This document shows, one piece after another, positions 1-12,258 of a stretch of DNA of 64,000 nt. The position numbers were made by a program, and so were the translations under genes. The DNA lies in NCBI GenBank assembly GCA_950097015.1, contig CATNEN010000001.1, forward strand, positions 8,551,001-8,615,000, written 5' to 3'. The notes under the pieces were generated by a model that saw only the letters and a program-made list of their open reading frames with translations, did no database searches and was not told the DNA's origin. This DNA comes from Macrostomum hystrix (taxonomy: Eukaryota; Platyhelminthes; Macrostomidae). Numbering within the stretch: the stretch's first letter is position 1; each line of letters starts with the position of its first letter.

Positions 1-2700
1 AAGTGATTTAACATAAAAAGTATTTAAATACATAAAAACATAAGCATAAACACCTTAACAAATCATTCTAGCCATTTGATAGACTTGTTATCCAACAATA
101 ATTATTATTGTAGAGACGGCATATTTCTATTACACATTTAATGTAATAATTAATGGACTAGTTTCAATGCTATTTTAAAAGCTATAGTTTTTGTTGCACA
201 AATTAATTTACAATGGCTATATTAAAAAACAGCATATAGATACCTTAATATGGCCTTTAGAATTTGTAAATAAAAATAACATAAAATGCATGTTTAAAAA
301 TTTGCTTCTAAAAAATAACATTTATACTTATAGTCATTATAGCCTATCAAGTTAAAAATTATAAAAATTATAAAAAACTGTAGCTTTGATGTACACATAC
401 ATTTAGAAATAGGTCAAGATTATAAGCAACATCTTGAATTAATTTATACAAATATTAAGCAAATAAAATAAGAAATTGAACTTTTAAGTTAGGAAAACAA
501 AAAATGTGGCCCAATATTACATAGTTTATACATGTAAAGATATTAAAAAAGTACATTTGTATTATATTACTACCATAATTATTTTGTATTCAATAAATGC
601 AATTTTCACCCTTTGTGTATTACAATAAGCCCACGACTTGTTTTCTGCTCTTTAGTAAGAATTGTCCATTACAAATAATGTCGAAGCTGTGTAGCAAACA
701 AAATTTACAATACCAACAAAAAAATTAAGATATTTACCTGTTCGAAGAGAGTCGCCCATAATTAAATGTTGAAAAAACAGATTAGCTGGAAAATATTTCG
801 CTGAGGCTGCAATCGTTTGCAAATCTTGTAAGTCAGGACACCTTGCCTAAAAAATCTTTTGATTACAGAACTTAAAAAACTCGCAAATAACATATAAAAA
901 TATTGAATTGCAAAGTTTTAATACATAAACATTATAAATTTGAACTTGCTGTTCTAAAAGCTAAAACTGTGTGTTTTTTATAATAAATCTTAAGAATGCA
1001 GTTATGTTTTGATAAACTACGCATAAATAAAAATGGCGGCCATGGAATTTCAAAGTCAACTTTTTGTCGCCGTTTCATCCGAACGTAGTTTTTGTTTTCG
1101 TACTTAGCGCGCCGCGTGGAATATTAGAGTTCATTTGTTAGTATTTTTTATCGTCGCTATTTTTGTGTTCTCTTAACGTTTTAACCACTATACGCATTCT
1201 GTAGGTAGTATCAGTTGCTGTCAATATACATATCTTCTGTTTTGCTTATGTCTAGTGCTACGCCAAAATGTGCTATAGCCTGCAGCCCTCCTGTAGTTTT
1301 TTGCCACCAATATCATTTACTATTCCTTCATTTAACTGTTTTTGTTGGGCCTAATATAAGTTTTTGTAAAATAACTTTTTAGGATTGCTTATAAAGATCA
1401 AAAAGACTACAAGCAGTTAGAAGCTTGTCAATAGGCCCTTATTTTATTCCATGTTTTTATTCCACCCTTAAATTAAAACATGTTATATGTTTAAAAGTTA
1501 TTAAGCAAGAAAGAGATTAAATCCAGTAGGCCTAATGTGCATTCATTCTGTCTGCCACCCTTTTGTCTGCTGGCAAACAAAATGACCATTTTTAAAAAAA
1601 GTATGAGAGTTATTAAGAACATTTTTTCTAAAACATTTCTTTAATGCCTTTTACAAAAAGTTTATTTATAGTGATAAATATTGTTATTGTTAGCAAAACA
1701 AAAAATATAAACTTTATTTAATTGCATTATTCATAGAAAAATTATCTGAATTTTGAAACTGTCTTTCAAGAAGAATATTTCAGTTTTTTATGGCTTTAGC
1801 TTTAGCTTTCATGGATAATTATTATTTGCTATGCTGTTGTTACATCTAGGCAGCATGCCCTTCAGTGTGACAGATGTGACTATTGGCAACATTGAAAGTG
1901 CAATTGGGTGATGTGTATATATTTGCTTTTTAGTTTTTTGTATTTATAGGTTATTTAGTAGGCCTTCCTTGGAACTTTCAGAAAATAACTTTATAAAATG
2001 ATAAATTACAAGACATAATTAGTTATTCTGACAAATTCCTATGATAGTAGATATATGGATCATATCATATATTGGCAGATAAAATGACTATGTTGTATAT
2101 TGGCAGACAAATAGATGGCAGATAAAATGGCTATCAGCCAATCTTGTCTAGACATAGGCCTAGAGCTAGTGGTTGCATCAAGTACAAACATGATGCTTCC
2201 AAAAACAAAGCCATCAGCAAGACAATAAATTGTATAATTATTAGCTTTAAGAAAATATAACCCTGGCTTTCTAGTCTCTAAAGTGATGGCAGTGATGGCA
2301 AAAAGAAAAATATATGTTAGAAGGAAATGCCTTCAGGCTGTACTCCAGACCCAAATGTATGGCTCTGTTATATTAACTACATTAACATTATCTTTCACAA
2401 AGACTTGTTTACAATATAAATTGATAAGCTGAGTTATCCTTTAGAAAGAGTTGCTTATATATAAATCACTGTTCAAAAATACAAAATTTACAAGATCCTA
2501 TAAAAAGCCACTTAATTTTTCTAAATCTTATTTACATAGCTAACTAAGAACTTTATGGTTTTTATGTATTGTAAGCAGAATTAATATTAAAAAGCTTACT
2601 GTTTTCATCAAGACAAATATTTAACATTATTTTTTTAACTGTTCCAGCTATTTCAGACAGATAAACATTGAATTGCCTTTGCTAGCCAAGCTCAACACAA
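1..2700. other. AT-rich intergenic DNA
   Basis: No coding region or recognisable repeat family is visible in this stretch, which is rich in A and T. It ends at the 5' flank of the lamin B receptor-like gene, so it may hold that gene's promoter or an untranslated first exon, but no clear core promoter can be assigned. Confidence 0.6.
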
Positions 2701-2741
2701 AGACAAAGCTTTAGACAAGACCGAATCAAGAAGCATCCACA

Positions 2742-5571
2742 ATGCCAGCTGCAGCTCCTAAGCGCGCAGGACGAAAGTCCGGCCCAGCTGGTGGAAAGCA
2801 GCCAGCTCGCTCAAGAAGTTCGAGCAAGTCCAGGTCGAAGTCGGCCAGCCCAACTGCCAAGCCACGCGGTCGCAGCAGTTCAAAGTCGCGCGCTGTTGAA
2901 AAGAAAAACGCAACACCGCAGCAGCAGCAGAAGCCGCGCTCTCGTAACAACTCGCGTTCTCGTGTTAAGCCGGCAGCTTCACCTTCTTCCTCGACGCCAC
3001 CGCAGCAGCAGCCAGCTAAGAAGGCGCCGCGTCAGGCTACGCCAACGGTTGCTAAGCAACGCCGTTCTAACGCCGGCGTCAATCACAGCGAATCGCCAAC
3101 TAGATCCAAGGCTACAACCGCAACTGCCACCACAGTTGTGACAACAACTGCCGCTAATGCTGTCTCTTCTAGTTCAGCATCGCCGTCTGGTCGCGCTGCA
3201 GCTTCTGGTCGAGAATTTGGCGGCTCAATCGGAGCAGCTCTGATGATTGTTGGCCTACCAATATCGCTAGTTTGGCTTAGCCTACTATCCGACGGCAAGG
3301 TGACATTTAGCCGTTCCAATCGTTGGCTATTCGGCTATCCTGCTGCCATCGGATTTGCGGATTTATTTAGCCTTCGCGCCGCGCTTATCTACGTCGGGTG
3401 GATTCTTGGCCAGTTGGTGCTCTATTGCCTGCCGATTGGTGGAAAGTAAGTTGGGAATTGTTCATAAATTGTTTTTAAAGATTATCTAGTAAGATTAGTA
3501 TGAAGCGAGAAGTACGAGTATAAGTTAATGAACAAGATTACGATTAGCAATTTGGCCATTGTCTAGTATTTTTAATTTAATGATCATTGTTTGTAGTTTT
3601 TATGCAAGACAACTAGCTTTGCCTTTGCCTACTATAGACCATGTAATATTCTTAAATGATTTATCTTTAGCTCTGTTTGCCTGGTTTTTTCCGCTTGAAA
3701 TTTATTGCATCACCGGCCATTAATCAGAGGTTATTACTATTAAGCGACGTTACGATAGATATATTTTCAATTAATACTTTCATTTAAAGTCTAAAGTGTT
3801 TCTTTAATTTCGTTTTATAGATGGGTTCAACACGAAGGCGGTCGTTATCATTGCAACGGCCTATTCGCCATGATAGTATCTATTGGCGGCTTCGCTTTAG
3901 CCAATTGGTGGGGCCTGCCCACCGGTAAGATCATCTGCTCCGAACTAACCAGACTAGCTGCCACCGCGTGCGCCTTCTCTGCCCTGTTGTCAATCGGCCT
4001 TTATATTCGTTCGATCCGTTTGCCAGCATCGGCTCTGACTGCTGACGCCGCTTCAGCTAAGCGCAGTTCAACTGGCAATAGCGGCTGCTGCGGCGCTGCC
4101 AGCGGCTGTTGCGACGCCGTCTATAATTTCTTCATGGGTCGCGAACTACATCCGCGCCTATTTGGCGGCTATATTGATCTGAAATTTTTCCTAGAAATGA
4201 GGCCTGGTCTGATTGGTTGGATATTGCTAGACATGGCCTATATGTACCAGAGCAAGGCTAGCGGTCATCCAGTTGGCCTACCATTCGCCCTGCTGACCTT
4301 CATGCATCTGGTGTACGTTGGAGATGCGCTGCTATTCGAGCGTTCAATTTTAACCACAACGGATATTAAGCGCGAGGGTCTCGGCTATATGCTCACGTTT
4401 GGCAATCTAGCCTGGGTGCCATTCTTTTATAGTCTAAGTGCTAGGCAGCTGATTAGTGGATCGCCAATTATGCCTGCCTACTGTCTAGCCGGTGTTATTA
4501 TCATTAACCTGTTTGGTAAGTACTGCTTATCATGTTTTGTATTATCCGGAATTCATGACTTTTTTTACTCTCATTCAAGACTTTGTTTACTCTCATTCAA
4601 GACTTTGTTACTCTCATTCAAGACTTTGTTTACTCTCATTCAAGACTTTGTTACTCTCATTCAAGACTTTGTTACTCTCATTCAAGACTTTGTTTACTCT
4701 CATTCAAGACTTTGTTACTCTCATTCAAGACTTTGTTACTCTCATTCAAGACTTTGTTACTCTCATTCAAGACTTTGTTACTCTCATTCAAGACTTTGTT
4801 TACTCTCATTCAAGACTTTGTTTACTCTCATTCAAGACTTTGTTACTCTCATTCAAGACTTTGTTACTCTCATTCAAGACTTTGTTTACTCTCATTCAAG
4901 ACTTTGTTACTCTCATTCAAGACTTTGTTACTCTCATTCAAGACTTTGTTACTCTCATTCAAGACTTTGTTACTCTCATTCAAGACTTTGTTACTCTCAT
5001 TCAAGACTTCATTCAAGTTTACTCATCTGCGACTTTCCGTGTCAGTATTTTTCTCTCATACTCTCGCCCAGACTTACTCACAGAGAGGTCGCGCGAGTTC
5101 GATTCAAAGCTCAGGGACAGCAGTTTCTCTTTTAGTTTGGCACTTCAGTTCGGTTTCAGTTTTAATTAGCCATAACTCACCAATCCAGTGCTTCTAACAA
5201 TGCTTTCAGGCTACTGGCTATTCCGCATCTCCAACTACCAGAAGGATCTATTCCGTTGCGATCCGCATCATTTAACATTCAATAATTGGCCAACTGTGCC
5301 AACCGGAATCCGGGGTCGTCAACTACTGGCTGGCGGTCTGTGGGGTCGCCTGCGTCATCCGAATTTTGTTGGCGACATTGTCATGGCCGTAGCCTGGTCC
5401 CTAGCCGCCGGATTCCATGCTCCTCTGGCCTGGCTATACCCTGCCTATCTCCTAGTGCTGCTAGTGCATCGAGCTAGGCGCGACGAAATTCACTGCTCCG
5501 CTAAGTATGGCTTGGCCTGGCGACGCTATTGCGAACTGGTGCCGTGGCGGTTTGTGCCCAAAATCTATTGA
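2742..5571 (+). CDS. LBR: Lamin B receptor / delta(14)-sterol reductase-like protein
   Basis: Exons 2742-3445, 3821-4515 and 5210-5571 join in frame (phases 2 and 1) to about 586 aa. The family comprises polytopic proteins of the inner nuclear membrane and ER that reduce the C14 double bond of sterol intermediates; LBR also tethers lamin and heterochromatin. The first ~120 residues are a basic Ser/Arg/Lys-rich nucleoplasmic-type tail (RSRSSSKSRSKS). Membrane segments start near residue 165 and continue through exons 2 and 3. Diagnostic sterol-reductase motifs are RYHCNG just after the first junction, YWLFRISNYQKDLFR at the start of exon 3, GRLRHPNFVGD, and the C-terminal KYGLAWRRYCELVPWR. No Tudor domain precedes the RS tail here, unlike vertebrate LBR; an unseen upstream exon could supply one. 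The last intron is mostly minisatellite. TM7SF2-type reductase is the alternative, but the RS tail favours LBR. Confidence 0.88.
4557..5010 (+). repeat. Minisatellite in LBR intron 2 (21-22 bp unit)
   Basis: About 20 near-perfect head-to-tail copies of a unit like TACTCTCATTCAAGACTTTG, differing mainly by one T. It fills the intron starting at 4516. Long open frames crossing it are by-products of the repeat. Confidence 0.95.
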
Positions 5572-5612
5572 GATTTTCATTTCTGGTTTTTTTGCCACGG
5601 TTAATTAACAAC

Positions 5613-5618
5613 AATAAA
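5613..5618 (+). terminator. Polyadenylation signal of the LBR-like gene
   Basis: A canonical AATAAA lies about 42 nt after the stop codon of the LBR-like gene and is followed by T-rich sequence. Confidence 0.6.
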
Positions 5619-5619
5619 A

Positions 5620-7450
5620 ATGAATTTCTTTATTCCGATAGAATTTTGTTTCGGCGTCTGATTTCGACGTAGACTATTAATTTTTTAAGTAGGCTTGCAA
5701 GCTCTACTAACAAGTAGGTAGTTAAGAATTTTTTTAAATAAAAGATAAAAATGACGCCTCAAAATTTAGCCCAACAAACGTTTTCTTTTTTTTTCTATAT
5801 AAAAAATAAAAAATAATTTAGCCACTGAATATTATACTCCTCGTGTAATTGAATCGTTACAATTACAAATTAATGTTACCGCTTAACACACCTGTAAAAA
5901 AGCGATATGTAAACCAAACTGACTGTTGTCTATTGTTTTTTTAATATCCTGCTTTTCTACTCCTTTGTATGGCTTGATTTGTATAATGTTTCTCATTTAA
6001 ACAACTATTTGCAGCTTTTGTATAAACAAGGCAGTCATCTTTTGTAAAAAAACACTGGAAGTCCATTATTTAATTTTTTGTACTTTCTTAAAAACCTTTG
6101 TTTTGCTGATAGTAGTTAAAATGTATTCGATTAGTCACCTTTTTAGTTAGTTTGTTATACCTGGCTCATTTAACCATCCAATAATTGTTTTGTGCTCGCT
6201 GTATACATGTTCAAAGTAATTGCAGCATTGTGGCAGCTATGTGCTAGTTCTATTTTCTTAACATTATTTTATGAAAGCTTCTTTTGGTATTTTTGGTTTG
6301 TTTTCTTTTAGTGGCCAATAACTATTCTTTTTTGGTCCGATATGAATTGCTTTTTTCTTTATTTTATATTCATTTTTTTACTCGTTCTGACTCCGTTTTT
6401 TACATCGGCTAAGTCACTTGAAAGGTAGCTAACCCTGCGTGACTGTCCCTATGCACTTGCTGACATGCTAAAATATTTAATTAGGTATTGCATGCTCTGT
6501 GTACATAAATTAACCATTGTCATATCAAACTTAATCTGCTGTGTATTTGTTATAACTTTCTTGGTTGCTATGCTTATTTTCTTTTTTTTAAATCACATTT
6601 GATTTCTCAATTCATTGTCAATCCTAAAACCTTACGTGGTGAATGGTAGCGTGTTTTTAGATAATGTAAGTGTCAAAAACATTATTATTGACTGAACCAT
6701 TTTGCTGCAGTTTTTTCCAACAATTTGCTAGCTTTTTAGTTACGAATTTGTAGACACGAATCGCTGTTTTGCAGTTACTGTTATTTACATAATTTTGTTT
6801 GTCCCTTTGCGATTGTAAATAAGTAATTTAACTTATTCCCACTTGCAAAGCATTAGTTATGTCAATTAAAACAAACTAATTTACAATTTAACAATGATAA
6901 TATAACAAGTAGGACAAAAATTAACATGTCAAAGGCCATGTTTTCAGCATTTCTTTTTATTTTTCTGTATCTTTGTAAAATATTCGCTATTCAATAGTAT
7001 ATTCAAAAGTAATTGTGTATTAAACTGTGTTGTCAAAACCTTGATTGGCCCTTGATACTGGTAGTTACATTATTATTACGGTAAAGACTAGCGGTTACAG
7101 TAATGCTTGAATACTACAATGAGAATAATAGGGCGTGCAATAGGAATTATAGAATTGCAGCTGTATAGAATTGGTACATAAATTCCTTGAAAAAGAGTGG
7201 TGAGCAATAGTTGAAAACTAGGGATAATAGGATATTTAAAAATGTATATAAAACAAATTATAGTTAGTCTATTTCTAAGCAGTTTCTTCTCCCATCGTCA
7301 GCGTGCAGCTTTCTTCATACACCTTAGGCGGTCGGCGTGCGGCAATGCCTTGACTACAGCCATAGACATATTCCCTTAGTCTAAATATCTGTCTATTGTC
7401 AATACAATAGACAACGGTGACTTTATCGTGGCCGTGGTCTATTTATCCAT
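5620..7450. other. Intergenic DNA without recognised genes
   Basis: T-rich sequence between the LBR-like gene and an inverted repeat. I see no open frame with coding character on either strand. Confidence 0.5.
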
Positions 7451-7454
7451 TGAC

Positions 7455-7643
7455 GAATGGTTTGGACACTAGCTGAGACAAAATAATGCCTGGATTTACC
7501 ATAGACAGTGGGCAATAATGCTCCAGTCAGCGTTTGTTGAAAAAAATACAACTATCCAATCGTCAGCGTAGTGGTGTATTGCACGCTGACTGGAGCATTA
7601 TTGTACGCTGTCTATGGTAAATATTGAGTGTCCAAACCATTCT
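7455..7643. repeat. Long imperfect inverted repeat (MITE-like)
   Basis: The left arm (TGGTTTGGACACT ... TTTACCATAGACAG ... GCTCCAGTCAGCG) is mirrored by the right arm (CGCTGACTGGAGC ... CTGTCTATGGTAAA ... AGTGTCCAAACCA). The arms are about 60-75 bp around a ~50 bp spacer. The CATAGACAG/CTATGGTAAA ends recur near 17.9 kb, which suggests a small non-autonomous DNA transposon. Confidence 0.7.
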
Positions 7644-7751
7644 TCAAAGTGATAAAAGCACGGCTTTCTCATGCAGCAACGCCTGGGACACGAGTGCGCG
7701 AAGCTACTCAAAAGCCGTTCTTTATCTCTCCATTCTGTGTAATAATTCTGT

Positions 7752-7880
7752 GGTGTACACTACCTAAACCTGACTATGAGAAAGTCTGTGCAGATGTACT
7801 TACCTGTGTGTGTGCCTGCGTACAGTACCAGTGCCCACAGCCCTAGCTCCTCTAAATGTTACTTCCTTAAATGGCATGCT
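7752..7880 (+). repeat. SINE fragment (family 1)
   Basis: Matches the body of the main SINE family of the window: GTGTACACTACCTAAACCTGA, a GAGAAAGTC...GCAGATGTAC block, and a TGTGTGTG run. Head and tail are missing. Confidence 0.6.
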
Positions 7881-7959
7881 AGCTTGCCGATGTAATATAT
7901 CGCTCTCAAAATCTAGTTGGGGTTCAAATTGAGTGAGTGACACGTCAAGCTTGAGTTAC

Positions 7960-9677
7960 TTATAGGCTGCTATTATCGGATTCGCCGTTACTCGGTTCAT
8001 ATTTACACACTCGGAGGCCATTCGATAACTCGTTGTGATTGTCCTCCTCAAACTGCTTCGCCAGCCATTCAGCGTGTACCGTGCCAGTCAGGCAATACTC
8101 GCGAAGCCTGTCAGCTAGGTCGCTGTCTGCGTCGCTGATCTCCTGCTCAACGTCCATTGTCACTCCGCCAGCTGCTGACTTCGCGATGTTGAGTACTTTA
8201 AACGTGTGCTTGGCTCGCGATGGATTTAACGGGTTGGCTCGCCTGTTGGTTCTATCGCCGATGGCGTTCAGTACTTTCGCTACGTGATCGCTCAGCATTC
8301 GCAACGAGTCGTCGCTTGGAGATTCTCTCAAATTGAATTTATAAAATACGCTTCGAGTCTTTGAAGAGACGCTGCGGACAGTTTTACCCTCCGATAGACC
8401 GTTACTGGTGTCATTAACTTGTTGCAACATGTCACTTGCAATCAGACTCCCTTGCCCTTGGCTGGGCTTCTTCCTCCACAGATTTTTCAAGCTCAATAGT
8501 TGGGCCTTCAGCATTTCGCAGGATGTGCGTTCCTTGGCATCTTTCCGAAGTAGGCACGTAATAATTGGCGCGAGTAAATCTAGCACCTGCTTGTGCCGCT
8601 CATAGTTGAATGGACTTGCAGCTATATCCAGCTCCTTCTCGAGCCAGACCACCATTGGCCTTGCCTGCTGAAGACAATCCACAGTGTTGGACGGCATATC
8701 CATCAAAACCCGAGGAGTTCGACGAAACAAAGCCTCGCATATCACGACTCCTAGGGAAAAACAGTCACATGTCTCATTGTAGTGAACTTCAGTAACCTCG
8801 GGTGCCATCCATAGTTGAGTGCCGACTCTTGGTGTTAGATTGTCATCAATGCATCCAGGTAGGTATCTGCTGCAGTCAAAGTCGCAAAGCTTGCAGTCTT
8901 TACTGCCATTGAACAGCAGGATGTTGCTACTTTTAACGTCTCGGTGAAGTAGTTTCAGGCTGTGCAGATGACTAAGAGCATCTGCTAGTTGCAACATCCA
9001 GCGCAGGCAGTGGGCCATGCTGTAGTAACCATCTTTTCCATCGTCGTCGACATCCGTTGGGAACCACTGCTGATTGGCATGTAGTAATTTGTGCAAGCAG
9101 CGCTCACCAGCCTCCATGATGTACATGCACTCGAGCCGACTATCCATCGAGGAGACAGAACTATTAGTCCAAATTCCAAAAACTGTCACAATGTTCTCGT
9201 TGCCGCACGCCTTGAGAATTTGGTACTCCTTGATACAGACTGGCAGGTCTCTTTCTCTGTCTAGAAACCTCTTTACGGCAACGTAGGGTGTCTGGCTGGC
9301 TACTATTGTGGGTATCAGTTGACCTGATTCGGTCCAGTCAGTGTAGAGCGGTACTTTCTTCACCTCGACTCGATCCGTTTTGTAGAGATACACAGCCGAC
9401 TGAAAGTTTAAACAGTTGATTAAAGTGCCGGAGTCTTCACTGTACGTCTGCGTTGACTCGCTGTTTGAGAGGCTCCGATACTGTGATTCGATGCAGAAGT
9501 CACATTTTTTTAATTTGCTTTTTAAAACAAATATGAGCATAATGAAAGCTGCTACATGTTAATTTCTTACCATATTCACTTTTCTGGAGTCCTTGAAAGC
9601 TTCTTGCGTAGATGCGCCTTCAAAGTCGTTCACAATCACAAACTTGCTACTCTTGCAAATGAGTGAGTCCGTTGATT
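7960..9677 (-). CDS. TAK1/RAF-like protein kinase (kinase 1)
   Basis: The main exon 7960-9480 (506 codons) opens at an AG acceptor and joins in phase 0 to an upstream exon 9571-9677, whose first AG suggests further exons. Counted from the main exon: ATP-binding Lys in VAVK near residue 70, catalytic loop HRDVKSSN near 179-186, and metal-binding motif DFD (not DFG) at 200-202. GTQLWMAPEV fits an activation segment of the MAP3K7/TAK1 type. All core catalytic residues are present, so an active soluble Ser/Thr kinase is likely. The ~200-residue C-terminal part (SVFYKFNLRESPSDDS ... HAEWLAKQFEED) has no domain I can name but is shared with the second kinase at 21.6-23.4 kb. The two kinases flank a dynamin-like GTPase on the same strand, which hints at a signalling or defence cluster. 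The true start codon is not settled. Confidence 0.8.
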
Positions 9678-9879
9678 CTAAATCGGAGAGGAATTATGTA
9701 TACAATTTTCTGTATATATATTGTGCTCATGAGAAAGTTGAGACGGGTCAAAAAAGCTGTAAACAGAACAGGCATGTGACTCAGCAGCAGTACGACTGTC
9801 GTGTGTTGCACAGTGCGCAAACTCAGCGCTGTACGACGTATTATTATCAAGCGGAGTTAGTCATAGGCTCGTAGCTATA

Positions 9880-10394
9880 GTGCCTGGTCAATTAATACAA
9901 AGAGACCTGGGCGTGAACCTTCTGCTAAGTACTTAAAAAAGGCTTTAGATTCAGAATGTTTAAAGGCTCGTTCGCGTGCTGTGCAAATAAATAGTCCTTA
10001 AAAAACATTGTACAATCGTGTGTTATGGCCTCGTTTGTTGTAAAGTGCGAATCAGACTTTAGAAAGCATTCATAAAGCTGTGTTTAACCGGACCGCGTCC
10101 TTTTCCATTCTATTTTGCTCGAATAGTACATTTTCTATTCAAGCCATCCCTTTGTGCATTCAGAAACGCATCAAGACAATGTTTTTTTCAATCGACCTCC
10201 ACACCTTTCTATGGACTTTGTTCAAATTTTAAACCTGTAACAGTAGAGAGACCACACAGAGTGTAATACCCACATTTTCCCTTTTTTCTGTACCTCCCAA
10301 AATATTCAACGAATAGCTATGAAAATCCAGAACACGGGTTGAAATTTTCCGCTTTATCTAATGAAACAACTTCCAGTATCACAAAACATCGGCA

Positions 10395-10395
<1 letters not shown>
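9880..10395. other. Intergenic DNA without recognised features
   Basis: No coding signal or named repeat seen between the 5' part of kinase 1 and the GT microsatellite. Confidence 0.4.

Positions 10396-10396
<1 letters not shown>

Positions 10397-10450
<54 letters not shown>
10397..10450 (+). repeat. (GT)n microsatellite
   Basis: About 27 uninterrupted GT dinucleotides, directly abutting a LINE fragment. Confidence 0.97.
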
Positions 10451-10452
<2 letters not shown>

Positions 10453-10454
10453 GC

Positions 10455-10810
10455 CAGTCAGGGAGGTCCAGGGCCGCTCCGGGGAAGACAGAAAGCAGTA
10501 GGCCCACGACGCAGCGAGGATTGGCCCATTAGGTCGATGGGGGCCAGGTCGGTGGGTGGGCGCGGCAGGTGAAGAGGTGCGCGACGGTGTCCTCGGCATC
10601 GTTGCATCTTGGGCAGGTGGTGTCGATGCTTGGGTCGATCTTGGCTGGGTAAGCTCGGAGTAGCCTGCAGTGGCCGGAGCGGAGCTGAGCAAGCGTGGCG
10701 CGGTCACGGCGCGACAGGTGGAGCTCGGACTTATCGACCTGTGGCGCAGGCCGGCCAAGTAGGTGCATGGTGTGCTTCACGGGAGCTGAGGTGCCGTTGG
10801 AAGCAGGCAG
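10455..10810 (-). mobile_element. LINE relic: C-terminal end of a non-LTR retrotransposon ORF2
   Basis: On the minus strand the frame at 10529-10780 reads LSRRDRATLAQLRSGHCRLL followed by a CPRCNDAEDTVAHLFTC zinc-finger-like tail. This is the typical end of a non-LTR retrotransposon polyprotein after the reverse transcriptase and RNase H regions. It is GC-rich compared with its surroundings and truncated on both sides. Confidence 0.8.
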
Positions 10811-11199
10811 AGTGCATCGGCATCGTCGGGATATTCAACGATTCTCGTCGGTGTCTGGGGGCAAAAACCACCAATAATGGCATTATTTTTCTGCTCACAA
10901 AATTTCATCATGTAACTATGTCGGCTATGATTTTTGTCGACCCGATCTATTTTGGATTGACTAAATTGTTATTTTTTGAAACAATATGGATTCGCCATAG
11001 ATGTCTCTTCGACAAGAACCGCTGAATATCTTGATAATGCTGACGTCAGATAACTTTGAAGGTCAGTACATCGTAAAGGGTGGAAAATTCAGAATCAGAT
11101 GTTGGAATTTCACGAAAATTGCTCACTTGATTTGAGAGCTATCTTGAAGTAGGCATGCAGTGTGTATTTGAAATACACCAGTGGTCTTTCATAGGGGGA

Positions 11200-11485
11200 A
11201 AGAGGTTGTAGCCTTGTGGTTAGAGCGTCGGACTCACGACTTGAAGGTCGGGGGGTTCGATTCCACTGGAACAATTTGTGTCCTTTAGCAAGACACTTAA
11301 CTCTGCAATGCTTCAGTTCACCCAGCTGTTAAATGGGTACCAGCATCAGCTGGGATAATTGAAGGTGGGTGTGGCGTCCCCCCAGTCCATGGACTGTACA
11401 GCTGTGTGCAGCCTTCAGATGCGCCGCGCAATAGCTGCGGCTGTGCTGTCGGCTGCACATGTGTCCTAATGAAGCGTATTTTGAG
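11200..11485 (+). repeat. tRNA-derived SINE (family 2)
   Basis: The head has an A-box-like TGTGGTTAGAGCGTC and a perfect B box GGTTCGATTCC. It continues with the widespread invertebrate SINE core TCCTTTAGCAAGACACTTAA and CACCCAGCTGTTAAATGGGT. A short fragment of the same body recurs near 37660-37705 on the other strand. The long body argues against a functional tRNA. Confidence 0.75.
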
Positions 11486-11789
11486 GTTGGTTGAAATCGA
11501 AGTGGTTTCTCCGCTCATGAAATAGAAAATTGTTTCTAATATCCTAATTATTGATTGTATTTCAGAATAAGTTTGCGCAATATATTGTTGAGCTGATCAG
11601 TATAAAAAGATAAATTAAGCGCCATTGATTTCATAGGATGGAAATCAGTACGAGCGTATTAGTGCTGCAAAGCTTGATAAAAAACTCGGATATTAAGTAA
11701 TGATTCCGATTAACATATTATAAAATATACATTATTCTAAACGTGATTTTTTTAATTTGGCAATAAAATTCGCATAATTTTTTGACAGT

Positions 11790-12105
11790 AGAACCCGCAG
11801 CCACGTAGAGACCATTCTGCCCATTTCGCTGACTCCTGAGCACACACACACACACAGATACTGTACGCAGTCATACACACAATTGTGTGCATCTGCCATG
11901 ACTTTCTCATCGTCAGACAGTGTACACTCTCACTGTGCCTTGGAGGTTGGCCCATAAGTTTGTATTATCTAGGACAGGCCCACAAGCCTTCTCTCTCACA
12001 AGCCTTGCCCCCAAAATAATGTGGCGCCTCACAGGGGAATCGAGCTCAGGGACATTGTTGTGAGAGGCAAATGCGCTTGACCACTCACCCCCGATTTTCC
12101 TAATA
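11790..12105 (-). repeat. SINE copy (family 1)
   Basis: Read on the minus strand: a tRNA-like head with a B-box-like GAGCTCGATTCCCC, a conserved GTGTACACT block, a short GT run, and the CTCCTGAG...GCGAAATGGGCAGAAT block. It lies just downstream of the GTPase gene. Confidence 0.75.
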
Positions 12106-12258
12106 GTGATCTTTTCTATAAAATAATTTGAACTTTTCTTGAAAAATCCTTGAAAATACACGACGAAAAAATAGACAGTTAAAAATTTAGAGCAAAATTT
12201 AAAGTGTTGGACCTGTAAATCGAAAAACAGTTCTATTCAATCAGCGCTTTTGCACCAT

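Noticed and set aside
4492-5197. Long frames of repeated LLLSFKT / FVTLIQD peptides
   Set aside because: They are translations of the LBR intron minisatellite in three frames and lie between a good donor and acceptor.
11215-11280. Functional tRNA gene
   Set aside because: The B box is good, but it continues into a SINE body and the cloverleaf cannot be completed convincingly.
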